DNA of 64,000 bases. Source: Marisediminitalea lipolytica (GTDB lineage: Bacteria > Pseudomonadota > Gammaproteobacteria > Enterobacterales > Alteromonadaceae). Where the stretch lies: the NCBI RefSeq assembly GCF_001758465.1, contig NZ_MJIC01000004.1:62001-126000 (forward strand), written 5' to 3'. Position numbers and translations under genes: made by a program. Below the pieces are notes generated by a model that saw nothing but the letters and a program-made list of their open reading frames with translations, ran no database searches and was not told where the DNA came from. Below, one piece after another: positions 26,856-36,878 of this stretch (position 1 is the first letter of the stretch; the number at the start of each line of letters is the position of its first letter).

Positions 26856-27665
26856 ATGATGTTTGCGGCCTACTGCGACGATGAGTTACCGCCAGAAACT
26901 CAGCTTAGTCGTAATCAAACCGCCACGCTGCTGCAACAGGTAGTGGATGACCTGCCAGAAGAAAGTCGGGAAATCGTTTTACTGTATTATCGGGAAGACC
27001 AGTCAGCTACTCAGGTGGCTGAGTTATTGTCGGTGTCGCCTGAACTGGTTCGCCAACGGCTAAGCCGCGCACGTAAAGCGCTTAAATCAACCTTGTTAGA
27101 CCGTTATGGCAAATTGATTCTGACCACAGCCCCTACCTTTACTGCGTCATCGTTGCTGCTGGCCGGTGCGGGGATCAGCGCGCCAGCTAAGGCGTCAACA
27201 AGCAGTGTGTTGGCCAATTCAGGCAGTGCCGGAATACTTAAACTGTTTCTCAGCGGCGCATTTTTCGCCGCTTTATTAGGGGCGCTGAGTGTGTTCTGGA
27301 GTACCTATTTACCCCTTAAACACATGACCATCGAAAGCCAGAAATTACGCTTAAAGCAGCTCCGGCGGGCAACCGTTATCTGGGTGCTATTCACCGGCAT
27401 AATGCTGGCTTGTGCTTATGAATTTACCTCTGGCTGGCTCATGCCGGTGCTGGCTTATTCCTTATTTGCAGCAGGTTTATCGGTGCAGTTCAAAAAAATG
27501 CGAAAGGTGATCATGTACGATATGTTCGATAGCAAACCACATTCAATCGAGCAACAAAAAATGGCGTTCTGGCAACGTTGTTGGGGAAATGCCGGGCTTT
27601 ATGGTGGTTTACTTGTAGGCTTTGCCAGCATGCTCATCGGCCTGATGGGGGCGGGGAGACTGTAG
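26856..27665 (+). CDS. Region-4-only sigma-70-like protein with C-terminal membrane domain
   Basis: 269 residues. Residues ~20-85 are a sigma-70 region 4 domain: LPEESREIVLLYYREDQSATQ, then the helix-turn-helix VAELLSVSPELVRQRLSRARKALK. It continues into a hydrophobic part with three or four membrane helices (about 130-150, 175-195, 198-212, 245-265). Full ECF proteins of this architecture carry region 2 before this point; here the coding region begins directly with the linker (MMFAAYCDDELPPE). The 219 bases upstream, up to divergent gloA, hold no frame for region 2. ATG 26856 has AGGGAG upstream, so the short form looks translatable. It may be a decayed sigma factor or a truncated membrane-bound regulator. 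Confidence 0.75.
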   Translation: MMFAAYCDDELPPETQLSRNQTATLLQQVVDDLPEESREIVLLYYREDQSATQVAELLSVSPELVRQRLSRARKALKSTLLDRYGKLILTTAPTFTASSLLLAGAGISAPAKASTSSVLANSGSAGILKLFLSGAFFAALLGALSVFWSTYLPLKHMTIESQKLRLKQLRRATVIWVLFTGIMLACAYEFTSGWLMPVLAYSLFAAGLSVQFKKMRKVIMYDMFDSKPHSIEQQKMAFWQRCWGNAGLYGGLLVGFASMLIGLMGAGRL

Positions 27666-27708
27666 TACGCGGTTGCTATAACCTGACTGTTAAATAAAGC
27701 CGGATAAA

Positions 27709-27738
27709 TACCGGCATCGCCTGCAAACGATGCCGGTA
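27709..27738. terminator. Bidirectional hairpin between convergent genes
   Basis: An 11-bp perfect stem TACCGGCATCG / CGATGCCGGTA with an 8-base loop lies between two convergent stops. No T-run flanks it on either side, so terminator function is likely but not classical. Confidence 0.5.
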
Positions 27739-27747
27739 ATAAACCAT

Positions 27748-28809
27748 TCAGCGGCTTAAATAGCAATAAAATTCCGCCACGCCAGCCTCTAAAAAACTCT
27801 CGATCGGGCCGTATTCTTCTTCGCCAGCCAGATACAGCGCTTCTCTGCCTTGTTCCAGTAATAAGCAGGCTTCTTCGTCTTCTACCGCTGTTTCCATATA
27901 GGCTTTTTTGTGGGCTGTGAAATACCCCGACTCCTTGTTAAGGCATGACCTGGGGTAATAAAATTCAACATGATTTGTGCACTGCCGGGCGCCTCTGGGA
28001 TACACCGTACTGATAACCAGCACTTCCGGATACCACTCAATCATGATATTTGGATAGATATAGCACCAAATCGCGCCGTATCGGGGCATTTCATTACCGA
28101 AACGCTGGACCAGATTATCCTGAAAATGCCGGTAGTTTGGGGTAGTGGCCTTCAGCAAATCGTCAGCCAGCCCCACTTTCTGTACGGAATAATCTGCTCC
28201 AAATTCCCAGGTCAGATCGGCGGGTTTTACAAACTGTCGCAGGCCCGGATGCATTGAAAATACGTGATAGTTTTCCAGATAGATTTCGGCAAAACTTTTC
28301 CAGTTAAAATGGTATTGCGTGGTCTCCATGCCGGCGAAGAAATAGTCATCGAAATTGATGTACGTATCAAGACCCAGTGCGGTTAAATCCATATTGGGTA
28401 CGCGACCACGAAAAAGTAGACCGTGCCAGCTATTCAGTGCTTCTTTTTTAAGCTTGCCTGCTGGCTTGTGCTCAAAATGCGGTGCACCTTTAAGCTGCCC
28501 GTGATTATCATAGCCCCAGCAATGTAACCGGCAAACGATATGGCGAGTGCGGCCATTGCCGTCTAATAATTTAGCCTGACGGTGCAAGCAGACATTCGAC
28601 AGAATGTCGTAGCCTTCGCCCTGATTGAACAGCACGTAACGGTCATTATAGTGGGGCAGTACCTGATAACTGAACTTCTCAGGAACCATCAGAGTGTGCC
28701 CCGCGTAATTAAGCCCTTTCGCGAAGGCGAAATCTGTTTCTGCTTTACTGCTGGCTGGGTCGAAATAGCTTTCTATTGATGGGTGCTGAACCAATCCCCG
28801 GTACTCCAA
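27748..28809 (-). CDS. Rieske non-heme iron oxygenase, alpha subunit type
   Basis: A 353-residue aromatic-ring-hydroxylating-type oxygenase. The Rieske [2Fe-2S] motif is C74-x-H76 ... C93-x2-H96 (NVCLHR, CRLHCWGY). The mononuclear iron site includes H182 and H187 (YLENYHVFSMHPG). There is no reductase, ferredoxin or beta-subunit gene nearby. Stand-alone members of this type act on varied substrates, including quaternary amines, so ring hydroxylation should not be assumed. The start is TTG 28809; no good ribosome site was found and the exact N terminus is uncertain. It lies downstream of the displaced nth fragment, in the position that would originally have followed nth. Confidence 0.85.
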   Translation of the reverse strand: MEYRGLVQHPSIESYFDPASSKAETDFAFAKGLNYAGHTLMVPEKFSYQVLPHYNDRYVLFNQGEGYDILSNVCLHRQAKLLDGNGRTRHIVCRLHCWGYDNHGQLKGAPHFEHKPAGKLKKEALNSWHGLLFRGRVPNMDLTALGLDTYINFDDYFFAGMETTQYHFNWKSFAEIYLENYHVFSMHPGLRQFVKPADLTWEFGADYSVQKVGLADDLLKATTPNYRHFQDNLVQRFGNEMPRYGAIWCYIYPNIMIEWYPEVLVISTVYPRGARQCTNHVEFYYPRSCLNKESGYFTAHKKAYMETAVEDEEACLLLEQGREALYLAGEEEYGPIESFLEAGVAEFYCYLSR

Positions 28810-28932
28810 AGCGCTAATGTACGATAACCCGCCTGCCAGCGGGTGTGGTAAGGATGGGTATAGTAAGTAGAGGAGTCGGTTTAGTCGATCAATGAGTTTT
28901 TATGCCATCGACAAAAATCTTTTATGGATGAA

Positions 28933-29183
28933 TTACTCGTCTATTTTGTCTTTGTATTCACACAAATCTTCAATGATGCACGAGCCACAGTGGGGTTTGC
29001 GGGCCAGGCAGGTATAGCGGCCATGCAGGATAAGCCAGTGGTGTACATCGACCTTAAACTCTTCAGGCACGACCTTAAGTAGCTTTTCTTCTACTTTATC
29101 GACGTTCTTACCCATGGCGAATTTAGTGCGATTCGAGACCCGGAATATGTGGGTGTCTACGGCGATGGTTGGCCAGCCAAAAG
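28933..29183 (-). pseudogene. Displaced 3' fragment of nth (endonuclease III)
   Basis: This stretch encodes the last ~80 codons of endonuclease III, from FGWPTIAVDT to the stop, including the Fe-S cysteines (CLARKPHCGSCIIEDLC). It is a diverged copy of 31525-31772: six amino-acid substitutions over about 77 aligned residues, plus one extra C-terminal residue. The upstream homology ends exactly after the shared bases GGCCAGCCAAAAG (29171-29183 against 31760-31772), and an in-frame stop lies just beyond, so no full protein can be made. The internal ATG giving 60 residues is not a real gene start. See the finding on the nth-flanked insert. Confidence 0.9.
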
Positions 29184-29305
29184 ATAATTAAAGTAGACGC
29201 TATAGCATCTCAGGTTTGTCATACACCATTAAGGGTGTTGTGTAAAATTTGTGCTATGGTGGCTAATCAAGTATGTTTAACTCTCAAAAATAATGAGCAG
29301 GACGC

Positions 29306-31432
29306 ATGACATTTTTTACTGAGTTAAAAAGACGCAACGTGTTTAAGGTTGCCAGTGTCTATTTAGTAACCTGCTGGATTATTTTGCAAGTTATTGCGGT
29401 AGTGGCACCGTCGTTACACCTACCTATTCTATTTAGCACGATTACAACAGTTATTCTGGCAATTGCTTTTCCTTTTGTGTGCATTTTTGCGTGGGCATTT
29501 GAACTGACTCCTGATGGGCTTAAACGCACCCACGAGGTGGATGTCAATGAGTCTATTCGCGAGCAGACTGGCAGTAAAATTAATTATATATTGATTTCAG
29601 CATTGTTATTAGCTTTGGGCTTTATTGCCTATGATAAGTTTTTCCTCCCAAATTTCGATGACAGTTTGGAACGCTCCATTGCCGTATTGCCGTTTGAGGA
29701 TATGAGCCCTGATAAGTCGCAAGGCTATTTTGGTGATGGCATTGCCGAGGAAATTCTCAATTCATTAGCGCGTTTAGAGAAGCTTGTCGTAATCGCTCGC
29801 ACCTCATCGTTTAATTTTAAAGACAGCAACACCGACATTCGTGAAATAGGTCGTACACTGAACGTTAACTATGTGCTCGAGGGCAGCGTACGTAAAGAAA
29901 AAGACAAGGTGCGTATCACCGCACAGCTGATTGAAGTGGAAAGTGGTGCGCACGTCTGGTCACAGACCTATGACCGTGAGCTAGACAGTATTTTCGCGCT
30001 ACAGGATGAATTAACTTTCGCCATTACTCAAGCGCTCAAGCTGAACCTGTTACCCGAACAAATAGAATACGATGCCGGGATGACCATGAACCCCGAGGCC
30101 TATGAATTGTTTATCGAGGGGAGGGCGTTGGCCTATCAGCGCTCATCAAAGTCACTGCAGAAATCTGTCGAGGTGCTCAAACAGGCCATTGAGGTGGATG
30201 AACAGTTTTATCTCGCTAAGGCCCAGTTATTTTTGGCCTATTATATGGCTACTGAATACGGTGGAATCGATTACACTACAATTGATACAGAACAGGAAAG
30301 ACTCTTTTGGGAATTACAGACTGCGCCAGATTTTGCATTAAAATATCTCGCGCTGGCACACTTTGCCAGTAGAGAGTATCAACCTAAAGCTTATTTTGCA
30401 TTGAGTAATCGTGCCTATGAGTTAGCTCCTAATGACCCATTAATTCAAAATGTTTACCTGCTTATTATTTATGATATCGAACAGTCGATAGAACGACGCT
30501 ATGGCGTGCTGCGAAGCAACCCTCAAAGTGCAATTAACCATCGAAACCTAATTGACCTGCTAGTTGTACAAGGGCGTATGGCTGAAGCTAAAGGATTACT
30601 TAACAATATGGAGGTGAAATTCCAAGGCATGACATCTTTGCTGGTCTCGCAGCTTTTAGTTTATTTTACCGGCGAACATGATTTTGAGAAAAGTTTGCGC
30701 TTGTTGGTTAACTATGAGGGGGAACTCACCGGAAGTTTGCGAGCGCTTGAAACGACATTGATGATCTACTCAGATCGAATTGATGACGCTCTGACGTTAA
30801 TGCAGAAAAACATAACCAATAATGCAACACAGTTGGATTTTGAATGGAGCAATGCATTATTGTTATTGCAATTGAGGGATTATGGCCGGTTGACACCGGC
30901 GCAAGAAAACACACTACAACAAATGCTTGACGATCATCAGCAAACAGATTTGGATATTCAGCTCGCATTGCTCAATGGAAACAAGCAGTTATTTATTGAA
31001 AAGCATAAGATAACTCATCCGACAGTTGAATCAGTTGAAAAAGCTATGTTAGTTGACCCTTATAGCTCCATGCTGTATTTAAGCATACTCAAAGAGCAAG
31101 GAAATAAAAGTGACCTTATCAATGGCTTGCTACCAATTGTTATTCAACTGTTTGGAGTTAATTGTAGTACTAATTTAGTCTTTAAAATGAGTCACTATTG
31201 TCAAACATTCTGGTATTTAACCGAGCAACAGAGTGCTGATCTACGCTTTGAGAGCTTTACTAAACAACTTAATTATTTATCCGTTTATGAAAGCGGAATA
31301 CACGCTTTGTTACTCAATTCACCGGTATACAACGGCGTGAAAAACCACCCTGAATTTGAGTCAACTATTCAGAAATTCAAAGATGGCGTGTTTAAGCAAT
31401 CAAATTCTAAGTTAATCTTTGAACAACACTAA
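29306..31432 (+). CDS. Membrane-anchored FlgO/TolB-N-like and TPR protein
   Basis: 708 residues. There are three hydrophobic segments at about residues 14-35, 40-63 and 93-108. A domain at about 124-250 (SIAVLPFEDMSPD, GDGIAEEILNSLARL, NYVLEGSVRKE) follows, of the FlgO/TolB-N-like type found in adenylate-cyclase-like and CadC-like TPR proteins. The remaining ~450 residues are helical, with TPR-like repeats (AYELFIEGRALAYQRSSKSL, then SVEVLKQAIEVDEQFYLAKA). No DNA-binding or cyclase domain is present. ATG 29306 has AGGA upstream. Codon use and base composition are more AT-rich than in the neighbours. It is the only gene in the segment bounded by the two nth 3' ends. Function unknown; such proteins are thought to serve in signalling or assembly at the inner membrane. 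Confidence 0.85.
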   Translation: MTFFTELKRRNVFKVASVYLVTCWIILQVIAVVAPSLHLPILFSTITTVILAIAFPFVCIFAWAFELTPDGLKRTHEVDVNESIREQTGSKINYILISALLLALGFIAYDKFFLPNFDDSLERSIAVLPFEDMSPDKSQGYFGDGIAEEILNSLARLEKLVVIARTSSFNFKDSNTDIREIGRTLNVNYVLEGSVRKEKDKVRITAQLIEVESGAHVWSQTYDRELDSIFALQDELTFAITQALKLNLLPEQIEYDAGMTMNPEAYELFIEGRALAYQRSSKSLQKSVEVLKQAIEVDEQFYLAKAQLFLAYYMATEYGGIDYTTIDTEQERLFWELQTAPDFALKYLALAHFASREYQPKAYFALSNRAYELAPNDPLIQNVYLLIIYDIEQSIERRYGVLRSNPQSAINHRNLIDLLVVQGRMAEAKGLLNNMEVKFQGMTSLLVSQLLVYFTGEHDFEKSLRLLVNYEGELTGSLRALETTLMIYSDRIDDALTLMQKNITNNATQLDFEWSNALLLLQLRDYGRLTPAQENTLQQMLDDHQQTDLDIQLALLNGNKQLFIEKHKITHPTVESVEKAMLVDPYSSMLYLSILKEQGNKSDLINGLLPIVIQLFGVNCSTNLVFKMSHYCQTFWYLTEQQSADLRFESFTKQLNYLSVYESGIHALLLNSPVYNGVKNHPEFESTIQKFKDGVFKQSNSKLIFEQH

Positions 31433-31524
31433 TTTGGATATGGCGCGTAAAGGAAATAACGCCTAAAAATGCAGAATAGGTGCTCACCAAACGAATATTA
31501 AAAAGCTATGTATATTGCACCGGC

Positions 31525-32157
31525 TTAATCAGTTTTATCCTTAAACTCGCACAAATCTTCAATAGTACACGAACCACAACGAGGTTTGCGGGCAATACAG
31601 GTGTAGCGACCGTGGAGAATTAGCCAGTGGTGTACATCGACCTTAAATTCTTTGGGGACTACCTTAAGGAGCTTTTCTTCTACCTTATCGACGTTTTTAC
31701 CCATGGCGAATTTAGTGCGGTTAGAGACGCGGAAGATATGGGTATCTACAGCAATAGTTGGCCAGCCAAAAGCGGTGTTTAACACCACATTCGCGGTTTT
31801 GCGGCCAACACCGGGCAGTGCTTCCAGTGCTTCGCGACTTTCCGGTACTTCACTGTTGTGTTTCTCAATCAGGATCTGACACAACTTATACACGTTTTGC
31901 GCTTTTGAATTAAATAAACCAATGGTTTTGATATAGTCTTTCAGGCCTTCTACGCCAAGCGCTACAATGGCTTCGGGTGTATTGGCAACCGGAAACAATT
32001 TATCGGTGGCTTTATTTACACTGACATCGGTGGCTTGCGCGGATAAGGTCACTGCAACCAATAATTCAAAAGGGCTGGAAAAGTTTAGCTCAGTGGTAGG
32101 ATGCGGATTGGCATCCCGTAAACGGGTTAAAATTTCCAGTCGTTTCGCTTTATTCAT
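31525..32157 (-). CDS. nth: Endonuclease III
   Basis: A 210-residue DNA glycosylase/AP lyase that removes oxidised pyrimidines. The helix-hairpin-helix is LEALPGVGRKTANVVL, with the catalytic lysine within it and the catalytic aspartate in VDTHIFRVSNR. The C-terminal [4Fe-4S] motif is C-x6-C-x2-C-x5-C (CIARKPRCGSCTIEDLC). It follows rsxE by 5 bases, the usual rsxABCDGE-nth order. Its last ~82 codons are duplicated at 28933-29183, so the present 3' end may have been supplied by the inserted segment. Confidence 0.97.
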   Translation of the reverse strand: MNKAKRLEILTRLRDANPHPTTELNFSSPFELLVAVTLSAQATDVSVNKATDKLFPVANTPEAIVALGVEGLKDYIKTIGLFNSKAQNVYKLCQILIEKHNSEVPESREALEALPGVGRKTANVVLNTAFGWPTIAVDTHIFRVSNRTKFAMGKNVDKVEEKLLKVVPKEFKVDVHHWLILHGRYTCIARKPRCGSCTIEDLCEFKDKTD

Positions 32158-32162
32158 TTGCT

Positions 32163-32852
32163 TTAACTCTCTGCCGTAACCCGTGCCCGGACTACTGTTT
32201 TGGTTTCACTGGCGGCGGCTTTCTCAGCCACTTTCTTGTCGATGATGTTTTTCAGCGCAATCAGCAGGCCCATGCCCAAAAATGCACCCGGGGGCAAAAT
32301 GGCCAGCAGGAAAGGATAGTCAGAGGTGAAAACGGTGATTTTCCAGCTTTCTGCCCCCGCGCCAAACAGCCGTTCTGCGCCGTTCAGCAAAGTGCCGTTA
32401 CCAAGCACTTCGCGAATGCCGCCCAAAACCACCAGAATAAGAGTAAATCCGATGCCCATCATCAGACCATCAAAGGCTGAGGCGGAAACCGGATTTTTAG
32501 AGGCAAAGGCTTCTGCCCGACCGATAATGGCGCAGTTGGTAACAATAAGTGGAATGAAAATCCCTAAGGCTAAATACAGTTCATAGGTGTAGGCGTTCAT
32601 TAACAGTTCGATAATGGTAACAAAAGCCGCAATGATCATTACAAAAACGGGGATGCGTATTGCTGAGGTCACCCAGTGGCGGATAACCGATACGGTGGCA
32701 TTTGACCCAATCAGCACCAGTGCGGTCGCCAGCCCAAGGCCAAGGCCATTAATTACGCTGGAGGTGACTGCCAGCAACGGACACAGGCCTAACAGCTGCA
32801 CCAGCGCCGGGTTGTTTTTCCACAGGCCATCAATCATGAGTTGTTTAAACAT
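32163..32852 (-). CDS. rsxE: Rnf/Rsx electron transport complex subunit E
   Basis: A 229-residue inner-membrane protein with six predicted helices, homologous to RsxA (shared [20 protein letters not shown]). It is a core membrane subunit of the Rnf ion-pumping ferredoxin:NAD oxidoreductase. ATG 32852 follows the rsxG stop region closely, with GAGGGAC as ribosome site; an in-frame start 27 bases earlier is rejected. Confidence 0.95.
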   Translation of the reverse strand: MFKQLMIDGLWKNNPALVQLLGLCPLLAVTSSVINGLGLGLATALVLIGSNATVSVIRHWVTSAIRIPVFVMIIAAFVTIIELLMNAYTYELYLALGIFIPLIVTNCAIIGRAEAFASKNPVSASAFDGLMMGIGFTLILVVLGGIREVLGNGTLLNGAERLFGAGAESWKITVFTSDYPFLLAILPPGAFLGMGLLIALKNIIDKKVAEKAAASETKTVVRARVTAES

Positions 32853-32853
32853 G

Positions 32854-33504
32854 CTAGTTTTGTCCCTCGCTGAGCGCACCCGCCTGACAATCCGTACTCT
32901 GATTGAAAAGCTGCTGCTGATTTGCGCTTAAATATCTGAGCGTGCGGGCAACACTGCCGACCACCGCGCGGGGCGTTATGGTAGCGCCGGTAAACTGATC
33001 AAATTGTCCGCCGTCCTTTTTGACCTGCCACTGTTTTGCTTTATCTTCGTCGTAGCTTTTACCATTAAAAGATAGCATCCAGTTACTGACGTTCATCTCT
33101 ATTTTATCACCCAGCCCCGGTGTTTCTTTGTGCTCAAGGGCTCTTACACCCAACACTTCACCGTTAGTCCGGACTCCGGCAATTAAATGAATATCGCCGC
33201 TGTAGCCATCCGGCGCGGTAAACTCAATGGCCAGCGCTACATCCTGTCCATCCATGCGAGCGCGGTAAACAGCTTTAGGTTCCTTGCCTAAAGCGGGATC
33301 CTTTACCATGGTGCAATCCAGATAAAGCTGATTATTATACAATGCAGGCGGAATGACTTCGTTGAGCGTGGCCAGTTTCTTTTTGGCGCGCTGCTCATCA
33401 ATTTTTGCTTTGGTGCCATCAAACGTCAGCGCAATTAAGCCGGTGGTCACCAGCGCAAACCCCGCCAGGATAAGGCCATTTTTGGTAATGCTGTTAAGTG
33501 GCAT
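32854..33504 (-). CDS. rsxG: Rnf/Rsx electron transport complex subunit G
   Basis: 216 residues: one N-terminal transmembrane helix, then a periplasmic FMN-binding domain with the covalent flavin-attachment motif FTGATITP near residue 170. Conserved [14 protein letters not shown] precedes it. It overlaps rsxD by one base and sits between rsxD and rsxE in the standard order. Confidence 0.95.
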   Translation of the reverse strand: MPLNSITKNGLILAGFALVTTGLIALTFDGTKAKIDEQRAKKKLATLNEVIPPALYNNQLYLDCTMVKDPALGKEPKAVYRARMDGQDVALAIEFTAPDGYSGDIHLIAGVRTNGEVLGVRALEHKETPGLGDKIEMNVSNWMLSFNGKSYDEDKAKQWQVKKDGGQFDQFTGATITPRAVVGSVARTLRYLSANQQQLFNQSTDCQAGALSEGQN

Positions 33505-34595
33505 TATGGCTCTCCCTCGGTTTGCTTAACCGCACGTTTGGCCCCGTAGACTGTGGGTTGCGTGTAATAGTCAATCAGCGGTACTGCCATATTCATGATG
33601 ACGACGCTGAACGCGATGGCATCCGGATAACCACCAAAAGTACGAATTATAACGGTCCAAAACCCAATGGCAGCACCAAATATCAGCCGCCCTTTAGGCG
33701 TAGTAGAGGCAGAAACCGGGTCGGTAGCAATAAAAAACGCCCCAATCATCACCGCACCGTTAAACCAGTGAAACAGTGCCGAGCCATACAGGTCGCTGTT
33801 TAGCATGGATAAAAATGTCGCCGTAACAGCTACGCCAGCGATAAGGGATAGCGGAATATGCCAGCTGATAATACGTTGCTGAATCAGCACGATTCCGCCT
33901 AATGCATAGGCCAACGCAACGCCAGTCCAGCCCGCGCTGGCAGATGACCACAGACTGTCAGTAAATTGCGCCTGACCAATGGCTTCAGAATAAGTATATC
34001 CCTGACCTAACTGGGTTTTAACGAAGTCCAGCGGGGTTGCCATGGTGACCCCGTCAACCCCAAAGCGAAGTTGGTTGAGGTCATAGCCAGCTGAGTTGAA
34101 ACCAGTAAAAATAACGCTTAGTGCATCACTCAGTCCTACGGCGTGACTGGCTAATTCCGCCGGCGGGATCCAACTGCTCATGGCCGCAGGGAAGGATATC
34201 AGCAGCATGACGTAGGCTGCCATTGCCGGATTAAACAGGTTAAAACCAAGTCCGCCGTACAGCTGCTTCACTATGGCTATGGCAAAAAAGCTGCCTGTCA
34301 TGGTAATCCACCAGGGCAATAGCGGCGGCAAACTTACGGCCAGCAACAAGGCTGTAACAACCGCACTGTAATCCTGCAGGGCCTGCATAATGTCGCGTTT
34401 GCGTAATGTAACTATAGCGGCTTCGGTGAGTACCGCGGTGATCAGGGCAATCAACATCTGCACAATAACGCCCCAACCAAAGAAATATAACTGAGCTAAC
34501 ACACCCGGGACCATGGCATACAGCACAAGACGCATCACCTGATCAGTAGTACGCCTGACGTGCTGGTGGGGTGAGCTTGATAAAACTAATTTCAT
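33504..34595 (-). CDS. rsxD: Rnf/Rsx electron transport complex subunit D
   Basis: A 363-residue NqrB-related polytopic membrane protein. It carries the flavin-attachment context [13 protein letters not shown] near residue 295 and the family segment [18 protein letters not shown]. It is a core ion-translocating subunit, encoded directly between rsxC and rsxG. Confidence 0.95.
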   Translation of the reverse strand: MKLVLSSSPHQHVRRTTDQVMRLVLYAMVPGVLAQLYFFGWGVIVQMLIALITAVLTEAAIVTLRKRDIMQALQDYSAVVTALLLAVSLPPLLPWWITMTGSFFAIAIVKQLYGGLGFNLFNPAMAAYVMLLISFPAAMSSWIPPAELASHAVGLSDALSVIFTGFNSAGYDLNQLRFGVDGVTMATPLDFVKTQLGQGYTYSEAIGQAQFTDSLWSSASAGWTGVALAYALGGIVLIQQRIISWHIPLSLIAGVAVTATFLSMLNSDLYGSALFHWFNGAVMIGAFFIATDPVSASTTPKGRLIFGAAIGFWTVIIRTFGGYPDAIAFSVVIMNMAVPLIDYYTQPTVYGAKRAVKQTEGEP

Positions 34596-34597
34596 GC

Positions 34598-36877
34598 TTA
34601 TTCGTTATCCTCTGCGCTGTTTTGCTGCGCTTCCCGCTGGGCTTTTTTCGCTTTAGCTCTGGCCACGGCGGCGGCAATTTTGGCTTTACGCTGAGCCTCT
34701 GGCGAGTCGTCCTCCTGAGTGTTGCTCGCTACAGTTTTGTCGTCCGCTTGCTCTGCTTCGCTATCAGTCTGTTCCGCTGGCGCGGCAGACTCAGCCGCTT
34801 GCTTTTTGGCTTTAGCCCGGGCCACGGCGGCAGCAATTTTGGCTTTACGCTGGGCTTCGGGGGAGTCGTCTTCTGTCGCGGTCTGTGCTTCGTCGTCTGC
34901 TGGCTGTGCTGGCGTTGCCGTCGTTTCAGTTGCCTGCTTTTTGGCTTTGGCCCTGGCGACAGCAGCAGCTATTTTAGCCTTGCGCTGTTCCTCGGCAGAC
35001 ATTTCGCTGCTGGCTTCAGCAGGTGCATGATCTGACGGCGATGCATTGGTTGCGGGTGACTCTGCTGGTTGGACAGCGGCAGCTTTTTTCGCTTTAGCCC
35101 GGGCAACCGCGGCGGCTACTTTTGCTTTACGTTCACTCTCAGCATCTGCAGGGCTGGAAGTTGATTCAGCGGTCTCGGCTGCCTCAGATGCAGCCTCTTG
35201 CTGCGCCTTTTTGGCTTTCGCCCGGGCAATGGCTGCGGCCACTTTAGCCTTGTTATCATTTTCAGGCACAGGCGCTTCGGCGGCCGGTGCCACGGTAGCT
35301 TCGGCCTGGCTGGCTTTTTTCGCCTTAGCCCGGGCCAGAGCGGCGGCCACTTTGTCTTTAGCCGCGTCACCGGCAGCTGAAGCGGTATTTTGGGTTGCCT
35401 GTTTACGGGCAGCCGCGGCCTGTTTGTGTTTTGCCTCGCGCTCTTGCTGTTCTTTTTCCAGTCGGGCCTTACGGGCTTCAAAGCGTTGTCTGGATTTTTC
35501 CGCTTTTTCTTTTTCATCCCGCTGAATGCGGATTTGGGATTTGGCTTTGCGGTAGTAGTGGACCAGCGGAATTTCACTGGGACAAACGTAAGCACAGGCA
35601 CCGCATTCTATGCAGTCAAACAGGTTATATTCCTGTGCTTTATCCAGTTCGCCGGCCTTACTGTGCCAGTACATTTGTTGTGGCAACAAACTCACCGGGC
35701 AGGCATCTGCACAGGCCGAACAGCGGATACAAGCCAGTTCCCGCTGGTTTAAATTCAGTTCTTTTTTAGCCGGTACCAGTAAACAGTTGGTGATCTTCAC
35801 CACCGGCACGTTAACCGAAGGCAAGGTAAACCCCATCATCGGACCGCCCATGATTACCGTCGGGACTTTTTGTTTTTTTATCTGGTACTGGGCTTTGTTA
35901 AGTAAGGTTTGTACCGGCGTACCGATCAGCGCCCAGACATTCTGAGGCTTGAGTACGGCTTCGCCGGTAATGGTAACTACCCGTTGGATCAGAGGTTTGC
36001 CATACAAAATGGCATCCGCAATAGCGTAACAGGTACCCACGTTAAACATCATAACGCCCACATCGGCAGGCAGGCCCTGGCGCGGGACTTCACGACCGGT
36101 TATCACCTGAATAAGCTGTTTCTCGCCGCCGGCAGGATATTTGGTCGGGATCTGAACTACGCGAATGGCGGCGCAATCCTCACACACCTTTTGCATGGCT
36201 TTAAAGGCTTCGGGTTTGTTGTCTTCAATGGCAACGACCACCACTTTAGGGCCAATAAGATGCATCAGAATGTCTATGCCCTGGCGAATTTGCCAGCCAT
36301 ATTCGCGCATAAGGCGATCGTCAGCGGTAATGTAAGGCTCGCATTCAATACCGTTAATGATCAAAAACTCAACGGGTTTGCGCGCCGTTGATTTTATGTG
36401 GGTAGGAAAGCCAGCGCCGCCCATGCCGGCAATACCCGCTTCGCAAATGGCCGCTAACAGCACCGCTTTGTCTTGCTGCTGATAGTTTTCAATAGGCGCA
36501 AGCTCTGCCCAGGTATCGTTACCATCGGGTTCGATAACGATACACAGTTCTGCCAGTCCACTGGGATGGGCGGTTGTGCGTTCTTCAATAGCGGAGACTT
36601 TGCCCGAAGTAGGCGCGTGGACTGGCACGGCAAAAGGGTTAGGGCTACTGGTTAAAACCTGCCCCTTGAGCACGCTATCTCCTGTGGTTACCAGACAGCT
36701 TCCGGCAGTGCCAATATGTTGTTTTAGCGGGATCAGCAACTGCTCAGGTAAGGGCAGGGTATCGATGGCTGTTTGGTTTGACAGGTGTTTACGACCGTCC
36801 GGGTGCACGCCGCCGGGAAAGGTCCATAATTTTTGCTGGTCGATTCGTTCGACTATCTGATCAAAATCGTAAGGCAT
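34598..36877 (-). CDS. rsxC: Rnf/Rsx electron transport complex subunit C with long repeat tail
   Basis: 759 residues. The N-terminal NqrA-like/NADH-FMN binding region includes [10 protein letters not shown] near residue 155. Two [4Fe-4S] clusters lie at [12 protein letters not shown] (~380) and [12 protein letters not shown] (~417). From about residue 480 the tail contains six copies of a basic helix, [15 protein letters not shown] and variants, separated by acidic/Ala/Ser linkers. Extended Ala/Lys tails are known in gammaproteobacterial RnfC and vary in length. It is the NADH-side subunit of the complex. The tail's repeats produce long spurious ORFs on the opposite strand. Confidence 0.95.
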   Translation of the reverse strand: MPYDFDQIVERIDQQKLWTFPGGVHPDGRKHLSNQTAIDTLPLPEQLLIPLKQHIGTAGSCLVTTGDSVLKGQVLTSSPNPFAVPVHAPTSGKVSAIEERTTAHPSGLAELCIVIEPDGNDTWAELAPIENYQQQDKAVLLAAICEAGIAGMGGAGFPTHIKSTARKPVEFLIINGIECEPYITADDRLMREYGWQIRQGIDILMHLIGPKVVVVAIEDNKPEAFKAMQKVCEDCAAIRVVQIPTKYPAGGEKQLIQVITGREVPRQGLPADVGVMMFNVGTCYAIADAILYGKPLIQRVVTITGEAVLKPQNVWALIGTPVQTLLNKAQYQIKKQKVPTVIMGGPMMGFTLPSVNVPVVKITNCLLVPAKKELNLNQRELACIRCSACADACPVSLLPQQMYWHSKAGELDKAQEYNLFDCIECGACAYVCPSEIPLVHYYRKAKSQIRIQRDEKEKAEKSRQRFEARKARLEKEQQEREAKHKQAAAARKQATQNTASAAGDAAKDKVAAALARAKAKKASQAEATVAPAAEAPVPENDNKAKVAAAIARAKAKKAQQEAASEAAETAESTSSPADAESERKAKVAAAVARAKAKKAAAVQPAESPATNASPSDHAPAEASSEMSAEEQRKAKIAAAVARAKAKKQATETTATPAQPADDEAQTATEDDSPEAQRKAKIAAAVARAKAKKQAAESAAPAEQTDSEAEQADDKTVASNTQEDDSPEAQRKAKIAAAVARAKAKKAQREAQQNSAEDNE

Positions 36878-36878
36878 A

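Noticed and set aside
28933-29115. 60-codon ORF read as a small iron-sulfur protein
   Set aside because: It is the C terminus of endonuclease III in a truncated duplicate, not an independent gene; annotated as a pseudogene.
34571-35601. Several long ORFs on both frames overlapping the rsxC tail
   Set aside because: They arise from the Ala/Lys repeat codons of rsxC read in other frames and show the same periodicity with no independent protein character.
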